From positions 124,001 through 188,000 of the forward strand of contig MU385874.1 of the NCBI GenBank assembly GCA_022497145.1: a stretch of DNA of 64,000 nt, written 5' to 3'. A program made the position numbers and the translations under genes. Source of the stretch: Rostrohypoxylon terebratum (lineage: Eukaryota; Ascomycota; Sordariomycetes; Xylariales; Hypoxylaceae). How positions within the stretch are numbered: position 1 is the stretch's first letter; each line of letters starts with the position of its first letter. Below are positions 26,915 through 38,091 of the stretch, in pieces. Below the pieces are notes generated by a model. It saw nothing but the letters and a program-made list of their open reading frames with translations. It searched no databases and had not been told where the DNA came from.

Positions 26915-27759
26915 TCACATAATCGCATACGCCGAGGTCATCAGTGCAAACACCAAAGCCGCACTTCCAGCTACACTCTTCATGGCGGAACTGTCGTCGC
27001 CATTTCCTTGGTAGTTACTCGCATCCTTCGAGAGCTCGTCGTACGACGGCAATGCGCTCGTGATGTTGGCTCCATTGTCAGATTGGACGAAATTCTCCTC
27101 GCCGTGATACGCTTGCTCGCCTTGGCTCTTCTGGCTCTGCGACTTGTCGAGCCACATAGGACCGCAAGCGCGAATCGCCTTGCCCTCGAGTTGAGAGTCC
27201 TTGTCGCAGCCGGACAGCACGCCGTCGAAGCAGAGAATGTACGGCGTAAACCCGCCATAACCAGCTTTCCCGACACTCGTTGAGCTGAGAGCCGCCGTGT
27301 AGTTCATGACGATCGTTTGGTTGAAGTTGACGACGGCGGCCGAGCTAGGATTGGCCTTCTTTTGAACCAGCGCCAGGACCCCCCGCATCGTTCTGCTGTT
27401 GACTGTGACATAGCGTAGATCAGGCCGTACCTCCAGACCGACTAGAAAATTACATACGTCAGTATGGGAATCATGGAAATTATGGAGCTTGCACCAAGGC
27501 AGTGAGAAGAAGAGAAAGCAACTATGAACAGGTACATACTACCAACGCCAACATTGTTCAACGGGCACGAGCTATTGCTGTTGTGTTGAGCTGCGACTTC
27601 TTCCGTGCAGTTTGTCCATCCGGTAACTCGCATGGTTGTATTGTACGTTGTGGTGAAGCCATCGCCGCCATGAGTTCCCGTGAAGTCGATGTTACCGCAG
27701 TCGGCCGCTGCGAACGGCAGCACGAACGCCAACGAGATCGCCGAGATCCAGGATTTCAT
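26915..27759 (-). CDS. Secreted, GPI-anchored small glycoprotein of unknown function
   Basis: Two exons: 27759-27540 and 27441-26915; 248 aa. The start at 27759 gives a classical signal peptide (MKSWISAISLAFVLPFAAA, cleavage likely before Asp-Cys). The mature part has six Cys residues, six NxS/T sequons (in NTT, NCT, NSS, NQT, NYT and NIT) and a Ser/Asn-rich spacer. It ends in a GPI-type tail: a small-residue region near GNGDDSSAM, then the hydrophobic SAALVFALMTSAYAIM. I do not recognise the central domain. It is probably a cell-wall or plasma-membrane surface protein. Two donors (GTATGT or GTAGTA) are possible in the same phase and differ by one residue pair; the first fits the consensus better. 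An upstream in-frame start at 27831 would bury the signal peptide. Confidence 0.8.
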
Positions 27760-30700
27760 CTTCGGTATCAATAGAAATTTATGATATATGGTATAAAATA
27801 TAATCTTCGGTGCTGACACCACTAAGCACAAGACGGAAGGGCTACATCATGATTATAAGGAACCCGTTTGACGGCTGCCTTACGATTTTGGAATAAGATG
27901 GCGGTCTGCCATGACATACCCACATCGAAAACTCATGCTGCAGATGTGTGCTGCCAATTGACCTGGTTGTGACCCAGCGCTACCATTGCTGCGCCGCCGT
28001 CGGTCGTCTTGGTGTATTACTGCCAAGAGCTCACTGCCTCTACACTAGCGAGTGACACAGGAAGAGGAAGCCTTTTTATCTCTTTCTATTACCTAGTGTA
28101 CATAATATACGATTTGCACAGAAATGATTTCAGAGCTCCTCATTAGCTAATTGGCTACTCGGTACGACGAACTTCAAAACTAGGTACGTAGGTGGAAAAT
28201 CTCGGATGGATCTGTGGATCCTGATATCCTGAGTCGGCGCGAGTCTCAACAAACCCTACCTAGCGAGGCTGAAGCAGCGTATTGGTTCGCGAAAGGTAAA
28301 TTAGCTCGATAATAAGGCTGATTAGGCTGCATAGCATGAATGCTTAGCCTCTTTCTGGTATGGGAAGGTAGAAAATAGTTGAGTATGACGATGATATCCG
28401 TCTGTATCCCTTTGAGCGCGGAACTAGGGTCAAAAATTACTTCTCCCCAAGAATCAGGGTGAGTACTAGGGTCAAGATTTAAATAAAATATCTAATAATA
28501 ACTTTGACAGAGGTTTTACTTCGTATAAGGTAGGTAAATACAAGACGAGCCTTGCTAGATTCAAGAAGCTAACTTAATATAATTGAGTCTCTTAATAATC
28601 CTGGTATTCTTACGAAGTAGAGGTTTTAGTCTTTTAATTAGCAGTCTAATACTCTTGACTCTTGAGCATTTGACAAGTCCTAAGTACCTACCTATCTACC
28701 TGGCGAGTATTGTAATATGTCGCTATAGGTACATCACATAATGAGGAGCAGTATACTTATTACTTAGGCCTCAAATATCGATGCTCACCATTAAGCGACG
28801 GAAATAATCCTACGGATTGAGCTTTCTGTAAGTCCTTTCTTTGACTAGAAACATACTACCAGATCGTTCTTGCTGTGCTATTATCTCCTAACGACTGCGA
28901 TGGCCTCGACATGCCCCATCAGAGCTGGAATCACCGCGGTTGGCGGCACCCAACTCGTCCTTTTGACTGTTCCTCATTCAATTGTTCAAATTGAACTCAT
29001 TCCAATCATAAGACCTAGAAAAGCCATATGACATTATTCATCGTTACCTAGATAGAAAGTAGGTACCTATGCATATGGTAGAGGAGTGAATAACAGATAC
29101 GGCACGTACTATCCTCCCATATCAGGCTCCCTCTCCTAGTCAAACCTTACCAACAAGTGACTCTAAAGACGCAAGGGGTCTTGCGATCCATGTATCGAGT
29201 ATGGTGATCCTTCTAGGCGTGCACACGTAGTCGGTCTCCTTGCAAAATCGGCCATCGGTTCTTTTGTAGGCAACTTATGACCACAATTGTTCAGCTAAAT
29301 TCATGAGGTACAGTTTGGTATCTAGACATGGTTTTAGTGCCTTATGTTCATAGATCTATTGATGGGCTCATTTGGGTAAACATCGCCTGGTCTCTTGCTT
29401 CGTGAGGTAGCTTTCTCTTGCTCAGGTACCCAGGTAGTAGGTATGTAGATACCTACCTAGATATGTGCCCATAAGCATCCCTGGGTATCCGGCGAAGCCG
29501 GTTTCTTCGATTACTACACGGATAAAGTGAAGAGAACAGGGACAACACACAGTCATGATGTAACATTGGCTCACATTACGAGAATGTCAGGGGAAATGGG
29601 ATGCGATATGGTGATCCGTGGTGGCAATCCGGATGAGGAAATATCCCGTATTCCTGATCTGGTGACGACTTCCTGTTCCTATCTACAACAATCCCAGTGG
29701 CAACACCTCAACTAGTTCGAGACAACACACATCAGAGTGAGACATGGTGCTGCTCCTGATAGACGATCATGTTAAATGCTACTCAGGTAAACATTTAGAC
29801 CGGTGTAGACGGCATCGGTCACAAGGAACGTCTTTCTCTAGAGCCAAGTGTCTAACCCACGGGGAAGGAATTGTGCTGGACAAGTGTTGGCAGATTGGCG
29901 ACAGGGAAACTATTGACGCGGGTGAGGTACTGCCAGTAGAATCGCGTCGTTCAATTCTTAGAAATCCGGCATGTGTAGGTACCTAGGAAGGGTCACATTG
30001 TAAGGTGACGTAGTTTAGATCTGCCGGTGATGGAGCCTCGTTTATTTGAAGGGTAGGATGGTAGGAAATGTTGGCAACGAAGGTATGGCATCGCGTTAGG
30101 TCGCGTTAGGAATGATCCACCTGTACCTGATGCATAGAAGACACAATTTCTGCTGTGCGACAGAACAGGTCGTGGCATTGAGATATCGTAGCTGCTGAAC
30201 GAGACCCTTGACGACTAGTCAAGATTCGTTACGATTGGCGGAGTGCAATGATCTTTGTGCGACAGAAGGGTTGAGTTGGCATAATTCACACAATAAAATA
30301 TGACAAAATATGACTAGGAGCCTGATATAGCTGAGGGTGGTAGCATCAAGCATTTCGTTGGGCACCAACGCTAGATTGACGATCGTGGAGCGTGGGGAAA
30401 ATGAGGCTTTCTCGACTCGTTCATCAAGTGGTTGCATTCACCTAGCGTCTAAATCTTCGGGCCGGAACCCATGTGAAAACGGAGTCGTAAACGGGATCGT
30501 GAGATTCATCAGATCATGAGCAGTAAGAGACTCGTCAAAACATTATCGCAGACAACCCGCAACCATTATACCAATTCGCCTCCAAACTCCGCCTCATGCC
30601 CCTGAAAGACCCTGCGTTCCTATCGTACAAACATGAAAACCCCAGCTCCGAACGTAATTACCCTTATTACATAACAATAACCCGCTAACTCTGATATCGG

Positions 30701-30878
30701 CCGCTGAATAAGCCGTTCTGTATATGTGCCTCCAACTTCCCGTAGATTTCCCATGTCCATAACGTTGTCCTCCTGTCATTGCGCGATGCTTCGCGCTCTC
30801 CGCTCCATTGTTCCGCGGATTCATATAGTTCGTAGAAGATGATTCGTGCTTCATGAAGAACACGATAGGTGAAATATC
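27760..30878. other. 3-kb intergenic tract, AT-rich in part
   Basis: No gene I can support. The part at about 28430-28680 is noticeably AT-rich with TAAATAAAAT and AATAATAA blocks. GGTACC/CCTAGG-type motifs recur (about 29055, 29425-29460, 29975-29990). The short open frames at 29527-29715 and 29744-29986 have no domain, signal peptide or splice support. Confidence 0.5.
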
Positions 30879-31301
30879 TTAACCAGCTGGTGGAGCGGCA
30901 GCGACGGCACCTTCGGAGTTCTTAGAGGCCTTCGAAGCAGATGACTTGCGGCGACGATGTTTCCGTCGCTTGGCACGAAGCGATCTCCCGTAGAAGTATA
31001 TAAACCCGAAAAACCCGAGTAGAAACACTGCTAGAAGGATGCCAACCACAACTCCGATGGTGGTGTTCACGCTATTTCCCCCCGCTCGCTTTCGTAGCCT
31101 CGTTACATGGTCAAACGTAGTCGATAAGGCGTCGAGGCTACGAGTAAAAAGCCGGTGTGCGGTTAACGAGACCGACTCGACGTGAAAGGGGGGATTGTGA
31201 TGTGTGGCGAATTGTTGTGCGGATGGTAGCTCCACTCTGAGCCTTGTGGCCGGAGCGAGAGAGGAGTCGGGGTTGGGACGGTTCGTCTGAGGTATATACA
31301 T
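30879..31301 (-). CDS. Single-pass membrane protein with basic cytoplasmic tail
   Basis: About 140 aa from the first ATG of the frame (31301). One strong TM segment, TTIGVVVGILLAVFLLGFFG followed by FIYFYG, is followed by the strongly basic RAKRRKHRRRKSS and then SKASKNSEGAVAAAPPAG. The positive-inside rule puts the tail in the cytoplasm. The segment from about RKRAGGNSVN to the end looks like a conserved small fungal membrane protein. The N-terminal 70 residues look less protein-like, so the true start may lie downstream or in an unseen upstream exon. No enzymatic domain is visible and the function is unknown. Confidence 0.6.
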   Translation of the reverse strand: MYIPQTNRPNPDSSLAPATRLRVELPSAQQFATHHNPPFHVESVSLTAHRLFTRSLDALSTTFDHVTRLRKRAGGNSVNTTIGVVVGILLAVFLLGFFGFIYFYGRSLRAKRRKHRRRKSSASKASKNSEGAVAAAPPAG

Positions 31302-32280
31302 TCCTGGTGACCTGAGCACCGATAGGACGGGAGATTATGAATATTGTTGCCCAGACAGGGTGCGCCATCGACGCAGCGAAGGCGGAGAAAGAGAAACGAA
31401 GCGAAGCGAGGCGAGGTAGATAATTACGAAGAGAGACCTACCAAGACAAGAGGAGAATATGTTGGGCGACGAGAGCGATTTTATTATGTGCAGCTACTCC
31501 AAAAACGCAATAAGGTCGCAGCGTGTAACTAGCGATCGCTGCGGGAAGGTATCTTCGCGTGGGCCGGCGGCCACTCACTTGAGAGGCCATAATAGACATA
31601 CAGCCGAACAAGTGACGATAGTGGCGGGGTCGCTGGCGAGGTCTCGCAGAAATCTCATTCGCCTCTCCCTGTTTGGTGGCAGCCAACGATGATAGACTTG
31701 GGGAAGCAATACCTACACCACGGACGGGGAATTCGCGATAGGAATGATGCACGTAGACGCAAGTTACAAGTTGATCTGATTCGTCTATAGACCCTTGCGC
31801 TGGCAGGCTGTAGGTTCCCGTCTGTAGGAGTAGCTTCTAGCTTCGGCGCCTACACGGATCGTCATATAGGTAGGATCTGAACGTATGCAGAACGCGGAGC
31901 CCATGCAAAGCCATGCAAAGCCATAGAGAGCTCGGAAGAGCCATAAGAGCCTTGCCAGCCGCGAAGGAGATCCATATCACTAGACCGAGACCGAGACAAG
32001 CGACTGGGACAAGGAACAAGTGAGAACGAGCCTTGGAGCGAATGCCGAAGGGTGAAGGCTGCATGATATCGCAGAACGAATATTCCCCGGATAAAATGCG
32101 CGACGTCGAATGTCCGCGGCGGAAAGGCAGGAAATGATTTCACAGCACATATTCCACTGCGTGAAATCGGCCGAAACACGTCCAGATAGGAAAAAGCAAA
32201 GACCTCAGAAGGGTCCAAGAATGAACGCTTGGGGGGGTGGGGGGTCGTAGCACTGCTCGCACATATAGACCATATACTTA

Positions 32281-32358
32281 CAGACGTACAGACGTACAGA
32301 CGTACAGACGTACAGACGTACAGACGTACAGACATACAGACATGCATACAGACATGGT
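32281..32358. repeat. CAGACGTA octamer tandem array
   Basis: Six perfect head-to-tail copies of CAGACGTA, then decayed copies with CAGACATA and CAGACATG. The perfect core with decay at one edge suggests recent slippage expansion. Because 8 is not a multiple of 3, it encodes the same pseudo-repeat peptide in rotating frames, which explains the Tyr/Val/Cys-rich frame on the minus strand. Confidence 0.85.
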
Positions 32359-33448
32359 ATATGGCACAGGATGTCCGTCCAGGTTCTGATCCGAAGTCCA
32401 GGCCATACGGTTTGGACGGCGATAGATTGCCGGACTCAGGACTGCTAAGAGTGTTAGGAAGAGTTAGGAGAGTTAGGAGGGTCAGGATTGGACAAGATCA
32501 AGTCGAAATGTTAGGGTCCTGCAGTGATTCGTTGCATGTCGAAGGGGATTGGATTAGAATTGGCGATGCTGCATCCCATTCATCCCATTCATCCCATTAA
32601 TGGCCCCTCAGTAAGATTGGAGATACTTCCGGATACGGCAACATAGGTTTGGATATGCCAGCTCATCGTCAAGCCAATTGACCATTACGCTTCGAGGAAG
32701 ATGATGAAAGTGGGAAAAGAGACCAAAAAAGATGAAAAAAGATGAGAAAGATTAGGAAAAAAAAAAGGATATTCAGGATTTAGGAGAACGAGAATCCCGA
32801 TGTCCGGTTCCATGTTGTGGAACATTAGCATGCGACGTGCGACCCTTCAAAGACTACATATTTCGATAATGCGATATCAAGTGGATATTCAACAAACTCA
32901 ATAAGCCCCTTTTTTACTAGGTACTCGCTTTTGTTTTGTTGGGTTTTATTAACAGGTAACTAACAAATTGAATCCATCTCTCGTAGGTACCTTTATATGC
33001 AAAAGAACTGTCGCGCGATAAGAGGATAAAAGTCGCGTCTACTTACTAAACACCCTAGCGGTTAACCATTTGCTCAGGGGTAAGAAGACGTGGCGGTGCT
33101 TGTGGCTCAAGCAGTGGTGTCTAGGTCCGGTCTATGGGATTTTTAATAAAAAAATAAAAAAAACTCGTCGGACTTAAGACTCTCTCACCCAAAATCACCT
33201 TAAATCACCTAAATAAAAATGAACAGCTCAACAACAACTTTCGGCATTCCGGTTATTGTAATGTAATATATCATATCTCAAAGAGGGATTAATATGTCAC
33301 TATACCTATACCTTCAGCCGTTCACTTCTCTTTTCTTCTCTTTTCATTACCTAATGCATCCTTTTTGACGTTACGGATTAGTTCCATTCTCCCCTTTCAA
33401 CTCCGGTTACCATTTGGCCATTTGGCCCGTCAAATTCCCCTAGCGCTG

Positions 33449-33481
33449 CCCCTGTCCTGTCCTGTCCTGTCCCTGTCCTGT
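33449..33481. repeat. CCTGT pentamer run
   Basis: Five to six copies of CCTGT/CCCTGT within 60 bp of the ATPase start codon. It is probably part of a pyrimidine-rich promoter or leader. Confidence 0.65.
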
Positions 33482-33509
33482 GATCGCCCACCGAAGCGGC
33501 GCGCTCACT

Positions 33510-35030
33510 ATGGCCCGGCCTTTTCACGTTGGGGTTACAGCGAGCCACAGATTTCTTGACCCGTCAATGCATGGCCTTGATTTTTTAAGAGAGCTCATTG
33601 GCCACTGGGTATCAGGACTGGACATTGCACGTTTAGGGTCCCTAGCCGCATGCGTTGGTGCTGCTCCCGCAGCGTGGAGGTTCTTGAGCACGGCTTGGCA
33701 CCAAACCTATGGCTGGGTCAGACAGTTCTTTATCTCCTCAGTCACCATACCCGGTCACGACCCGCTGAATAGGCATGTGACGAACTGGGTCGTGGCCAAT
33801 GTCATCCAGTATCGGAGCATCCGGTCCTTCACGGCTCGCACCCAAGTCCAACCTGGCGCCTCCGCGGACCGTGCCGCCTTGCTGAAGAAGACCCGCCGTG
33901 ATATACAGTATCTTCCTCATTTCGACTCAGCCTGGTTCTGGCACGAAGGGAATTTGTTCATCATCAAGCGACCTCTGGATGGCTTCAAGGCATCTATGGC
34001 CAATTCTGCCTACGATGGCATCGGCGGAGAGGAGCTCACTATCGGTTGTCTCGGACGGTCAACGGACCCTATCAAAAAATTGAATCAGACTTGCCAAGAG
34101 TATGCGGATAAGCAGGCTCAATACTTTGTCCTCATTTATTCGCGGTATCGAATGTCCTGGCAGCCGAAGTCTCGTAAGCCGATACGTCGTCTAGAAACAG
34201 TTCATTTTGACGATAGAGTCAAACAGGAGCTTCTCACCGATATCAGGAAATATCTCGACCCCAATACCAAAAGATTATACAATCTTCGAAGTATGCCGTA
34301 TCGAAGAGGTTATCTATTTTACGGGCCGCCCGGTACGGGGAAGTCGTCGCTATCGACTGCTCTCGCAGGCGAATTTGGTCTCGATCTTTATGAAGTCAAA
34401 ATCCCGAGCGTAGCAACCGACCAGGATCTAGAGCAGATGTTTCAGGAGGTGCCACCACAATGTATCGTTCTCCTAGAGGATATTGACGCTATCTGGACGA
34501 AACGTGAGTCAGCTGATCATGAAAAGCATGGCGAGGCTATAACGAACTGTACACTTTCCGGGTTGTTGAATGTGTTGGATGGGGTAGGATCCCCTGAGGG
34601 CCGTATTGTAATCATGACGGCCAACAAGTTGTCTCGCCTTGACAGCGCTCTCGTACGTCCTGGTCGCGTCGATATGAAGATACTGCTTGGTAATATTAGC
34701 AGAAAGTCAGCCGAGCAAATGTTTCTTCGCATGTTTGCTCCAGACGTTGATTACCTAGCAACGCCGTCTTCCAAAAAGGATGTAAGCAAAACAGGGGAAA
34801 ACCAGGAGGTCCAAGTGGACCGTGAGCAACTGCGAATGCTTGCTTCGGAATTTGCGGCACAGGTTCCGGAAGACACGTTCACCCCCTCGCAACTGCAAGG
34901 CTTTTTTCAGTTACATTTAGACAACCCCACTGAGGCGGCTTCGAGTATCTCCGCGTGGGTAGAGAGGCAGTTATCCGGATTATCATCGGATGATGAGATC
35001 GAGATTGTCGGCAACGGGCACGCTCGGTGA
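33510..35030 (+). CDS. BCS1-like AAA ATPase (mitochondrial chaperone family)
   Basis: Intronless, 506 aa from the ATG at 33510 (an open GTG ten codons upstream is not a eukaryotic start). The N-terminal part has a hydrophobic segment (about residues 43-60) and a BCS1_N-type region. The AAA domain shows Walker A GPPGTGKSS (about residue 271), Walker B IVLLEDIDAIW (about residue 317), and NKLSRLDSALVRPGRVD with the Arg finger region. True Bcs1 translocates the Rieske protein in the mitochondrial inner membrane. Filamentous fungi carry many divergent BCS1-like paralogs of unknown substrate, and this looks like one, so no symbol is given. A short charged insertion (around KKDVSKTGENQEVQVD) lies in the lid region. 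Met20 of this frame is an alternative start. Confidence 0.9.
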   Translation: MARPFHVGVTASHRFLDPSMHGLDFLRELIGHWVSGLDIARLGSLAACVGAAPAAWRFLSTAWHQTYGWVRQFFISSVTIPGHDPLNRHVTNWVVANVIQYRSIRSFTARTQVQPGASADRAALLKKTRRDIQYLPHFDSAWFWHEGNLFIIKRPLDGFKASMANSAYDGIGGEELTIGCLGRSTDPIKKLNQTCQEYADKQAQYFVLIYSRYRMSWQPKSRKPIRRLETVHFDDRVKQELLTDIRKYLDPNTKRLYNLRSMPYRRGYLFYGPPGTGKSSLSTALAGEFGLDLYEVKIPSVATDQDLEQMFQEVPPQCIVLLEDIDAIWTKRESADHEKHGEAITNCTLSGLLNVLDGVGSPEGRIVIMTANKLSRLDSALVRPGRVDMKILLGNISRKSAEQMFLRMFAPDVDYLATPSSKKDVSKTGENQEVQVDREQLRMLASEFAAQVPEDTFTPSQLQGFFQLHLDNPTEAASSISAWVERQLSGLSSDDEIEIVGNGHAR

Positions 35031-36046
35031 ACTATTAACGGGAATATATGATAGATATTCAAAGGATACTGTATCATAATGTTGTACTATAGCTTCATAT
35101 TACATACCTAGCATTAGACAGGATACCGGAGTTTGGGGCATGGTTGGGTAGCGATTAATTGGGCATCAGGAAAATGGTAAACTAGGTATAGAGGTCCTCT
35201 AGGGACTGCAGACAATGTACCTAGATAGGCCAGCAGTATCTCCTAACCGGCACAAATTGCCAATCCTCTTGTAATTGGCATCGGTACATAGGAATGGGAC
35301 TTTACGGGACTTTACAGAATAAGGAAGAGTGACTCGCACGATACTCAATTAGCCTACGATATTATCACAATGTAGGTAGATTTTGAATATCTCGTTAATT
35401 ATTGATCATCAAGGCAATGATGCTGGGTTTAGTAGAGTTAATTACCTATCTGTGTCAATTAAGGGGTTAGGTATCAACTTCAATTCTATACGAACCTTGG
35501 AGGCAAACGTGGGTAGATTTTATACTGTTTAATACAAACAAATCGGTTGATCTACGTCTCTGTTCGGAATCATATCGCGAGCAGAATTTGTCGAAACGAA
35601 GCGGGGATGGTTCGCCTCCTATTAGATGTTATGTGCTGAGGCTGTGAGTTCATCGTCATTGGCGAGAATATTGGTTTGCATTACTTTGCAGTCTACTCGG
35701 GCGTAATCCTTCATTTTTTAATTGGGGCTGTATCCTGTCTATTCGGCAAGGCAGATTATTTTGTCCCTGTCCCCGTGACGCGATAGACCTTTGGATCTAG
35801 AAGTGTGGTGGTGAGGCGCAGCCTCAGCTGTAACCCCCAGCCCAATAGAGCACAGTGGTAAAGCAATTCAACCTGATTACCCAGTCCAATGACATTATTG
35901 TCATTTCGAAAGTTTATGAAATAAATAGTTAATATTTATGCTCATTTATCGTAGCCTTTCTTTGCATTTCTTCCTGACTTTGGAGGTTCATCAACAGCAT
36001 TTTTACCACCCCCTAACCTCACTTCTCTACTATTTTATCCACCACC
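35031..36046. other. Intergenic, AT-rich, no gene seen
   Basis: Contains the 3' flank of the ATPase gene and a pyrimidine-rich stretch just before 36047 (CCCCCTAACCTCACTTCTCTAC) that looks like the promoter/leader of the microprotein. No other signal. Confidence 0.55.
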
Positions 36047-36199
36047 ATGCCCGCCGGATATAGAGCAGGAAGTAATGGGCCTGATCAGGCAGCTCTATCC
36101 AATCCAGGAGTAGTTGCGGGTGTTATAGTCATAGTCATTATCGCAATAGGAGTAGCTTCCGCCGCTGCGTGTCGCTATGCTACCCGTAACAAAGATTAA
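36047..36199 (+). CDS. 50-aa single-pass membrane microprotein
   Basis: An ATG in a strong context (CCACCATGC) opens a 50-codon frame. The order is a short polar N-terminus (MPAGYRAGSNGPDQAALSNP), one very hydrophobic helix (VVAGVIVIVIIAIGVASAAA), then CRYATRNKD with a positive flank and the TAA stop. The layout (small polar head, Val/Ile-rich TM, basic end) is typical of tail-anchored or single-span fungal microproteins. The leader is CT-rich. After the stop, the same frame stays open for another 27 codons with a basic, Asn/Pro-rich composition (to a TAG at 36281-36283), so a longer product by read-through or a sequence error is possible but unproven. No homology is claimed. Confidence 0.55.
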   Translation: MPAGYRAGSNGPDQAALSNPGVVAGVIVIVIIAIGVASAAACRYATRNKD

Positions 36200-38091
36200 G
36201 TCAAGTCCAACGGAACAAAACGACTACCGAAGAACGACAGGGCGCTGGTGTTCCGTCCTAATCCGTTCAACCGGAACGCGTAGAAGTAACGGTGACGAAA
36301 CGACCTCTAAGTGACATCAGGACCGTTGATCGTACAGATTGAGCTAGAGCGTTTACCGACGAACTTTTATCAGAGAAATATCCCAAAGACTGCTTGATGG
36401 TGGTTCAAATGGAGATGGAGAGCAATTCAATGTCCTGGAAAGTTTCTGGAAAGAAACACAGATACACAATCTATGGGTCTACGAGCAATCTACCTTCGAC
36501 AATTACGATTTCACGAAACCTTCCGTTGGCAATCCAACACATCGCCACTCATAGCCCGTTCTCACATGTTGGTCAGAAACATGAATCAGACAAAACTTCG
36601 CCTCTATACGAGTTGCCCTCCGATGCTTCACCAATATCGATTCTCTCCTGTGCCACGATCGCAGAACATACTTCGACATCAATCACCTCCCTTTTTCTGT
36701 ATACCGAAGCAAGGACTGTAATATAAAAAATGGATGGATAGGGCTTGGTACATATCTGTATACATTCAGTTTATAGTAACGGTCTCATTGGATATATCAT
36801 TGGAGGGATAGCATTTGTACAACCTAACTAGGTAAAGGTGAATAAGGGGAATAAGTTGCTTAGGAAGCGACCCGTTCAAGGAGTAAGGATATCTGGTTTC
36901 CATTGGTAGAATCTACAAGTATTGGCCTCTCGATGATTGCAGGCAAAATATAAATTATATTTTCCTACGTGATATATGACTTATGATCCGCTACTTCTCT
37001 GTCGATAGTGAAATTCCAGTACCATCCGAAGTTCAGGGACGTGCCATTTCATCACGTATTACCCTCAATCGGCCCAATGAAAAGATTAGCACATATTTGC
37101 AATTCCTCTCAGTTATTATTTATATTAATAGTTATCTGTCGGAACAGCTAAGCCGACCTATAATCAGTTATTTAAATCGGCACAGATAACTCTGATGTAA
37201 ACATCAGTAATATTCCTAGAGTCAAGTAAGACACTTAACATTAATCGAAGAGGTACATAGCGTCAGCAACCGGTTTTATGAAATCGAAGTGGCAGGTGAC
37301 AGGACCAATCACATCCTCCTACAGGTTTTTCCTCTCTTCAGTTCTTGGACATCTCCTGTCAGCACATTCGTTCCTGAAGTCTGCTGACGGTTGGATATGA
37401 ATCCTTTCAGCTTTCAACGGTACCGTACGAGGAGATCTGATCCCACAATACCCCTAGTTATACGAAAATTACCGGGGCTATAACGGTGTGGTAGTGAGGA
37501 TGCTGGGGGTGTTAGGGACCGGTAAGGGGGGAGAGAAAAGGTGGAGATTCCGACGTCAAATTACCACATGAGGCTTTCGGGATGGATTCTGATTCGACGC
37601 CCAGCGGACAACCCCAATCGCCTCATGATGTAAGTGTCCAGGTTTAAATCAGGATTTGCTCTAGGCCGCGAAGTCTATGGTCTCGGCCGGCCACTCCAAT
37701 TCGAATACTTCATTAAAATAGAGTACATCGGAAGTGGTGACGTTGAATCCCAAGTCATCGTCGATTGAAGATACATGACACGCATTTAGGTAACCGTACA
37801 TGCTAGAAATCTTGATCTTTTGCGTCTTGCGTACCGCTTTGATCCTCTCAGCCACACGGCCCCAATTCATATAACAATGTAAGGGCGCCTCCGACTTATC
37901 CGTAGTTCGTCATATTTAGTAGTCTTCTTTCGCATCCTCTTCAAGCCGCTTTGTTCACCATATCCCAAACCTGCCTGCCTACCGACCTAGATAGTATATT
38001 AGAAACTTACTACTGCACCACTCTTGTCTTAAAATCAGAGTCATATAGCCATATCTCTTTGCACCTTCCAGCCTCAACAGCATAAGACATA
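36200..38091. other. Intergenic with weak coding-like fragments
   Basis: Two overlapping plus-strand frames at 36394-36726 have no domain or start support. Around 37580 a short ATG frame runs into a perfect GTAAGT donor but no downstream exon joins it. A hypothetical minus-strand frame is listed separately. GCCTCATG and CATGAGGC form an inverted repeat at about 37567-37626. Confidence 0.45.
37661..37870 (-). CDS. Hypothetical 69-aa protein or gene fragment
   Basis: An ATG frame whose composition looks protein-like: a basic helix (GRVAERIKAVRKTQKIK) followed by an acidic, aromatic end (DVLYFNEVFELEWPAE). There is no signal peptide, TM segment or domain I know. It could be a small gene, the last exon of a longer gene, or a relic. 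Its neighbour downstream on the plus strand starts at 38092, so the two would share a 220-bp divergent promoter. Confidence 0.25.
   Translation of the reverse strand: MNWGRVAERIKAVRKTQKIKISSMYGYLNACHVSSIDDDLGFNVTTSDVLYFNEVFELEWPAETIDFAA

Larger units (their letters stand above)
31302..33509. other. Intergenic with tandem repeats
   Basis: Holds the CAGACGTA octamer array (32281-32358), a GTTAGGA-type cluster (about 32450-32480), CATCCCATT tandems (about 32573-32598), A-rich tracts (32750-32770, 33145-33165) and a CCTGT pentamer run (33449-33480) directly before the AAA ATPase gene. Open frames here are repeat-derived. The last 200 bp are C/T-rich and are the likely promoter of the ATPase gene. 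Confidence 0.55.

Noticed and set aside
28430..28680. AT-rich stretch as a RIP-mutated transposon
   Set aside because: No recognisable element or long terminal inverted repeats; only short partial inverted similarity around ACTTCGTA, too weak to call.
33480..33509. Upstream start of the BCS1-like ATPase
   Set aside because: The codon is GTG; the first ATG in frame is at 33510.
36394..36726. Overlapping 110- and 82-aa plus-strand frames
   Set aside because: Two frames equally open, no domain, no promoter or splice signals tying them together.
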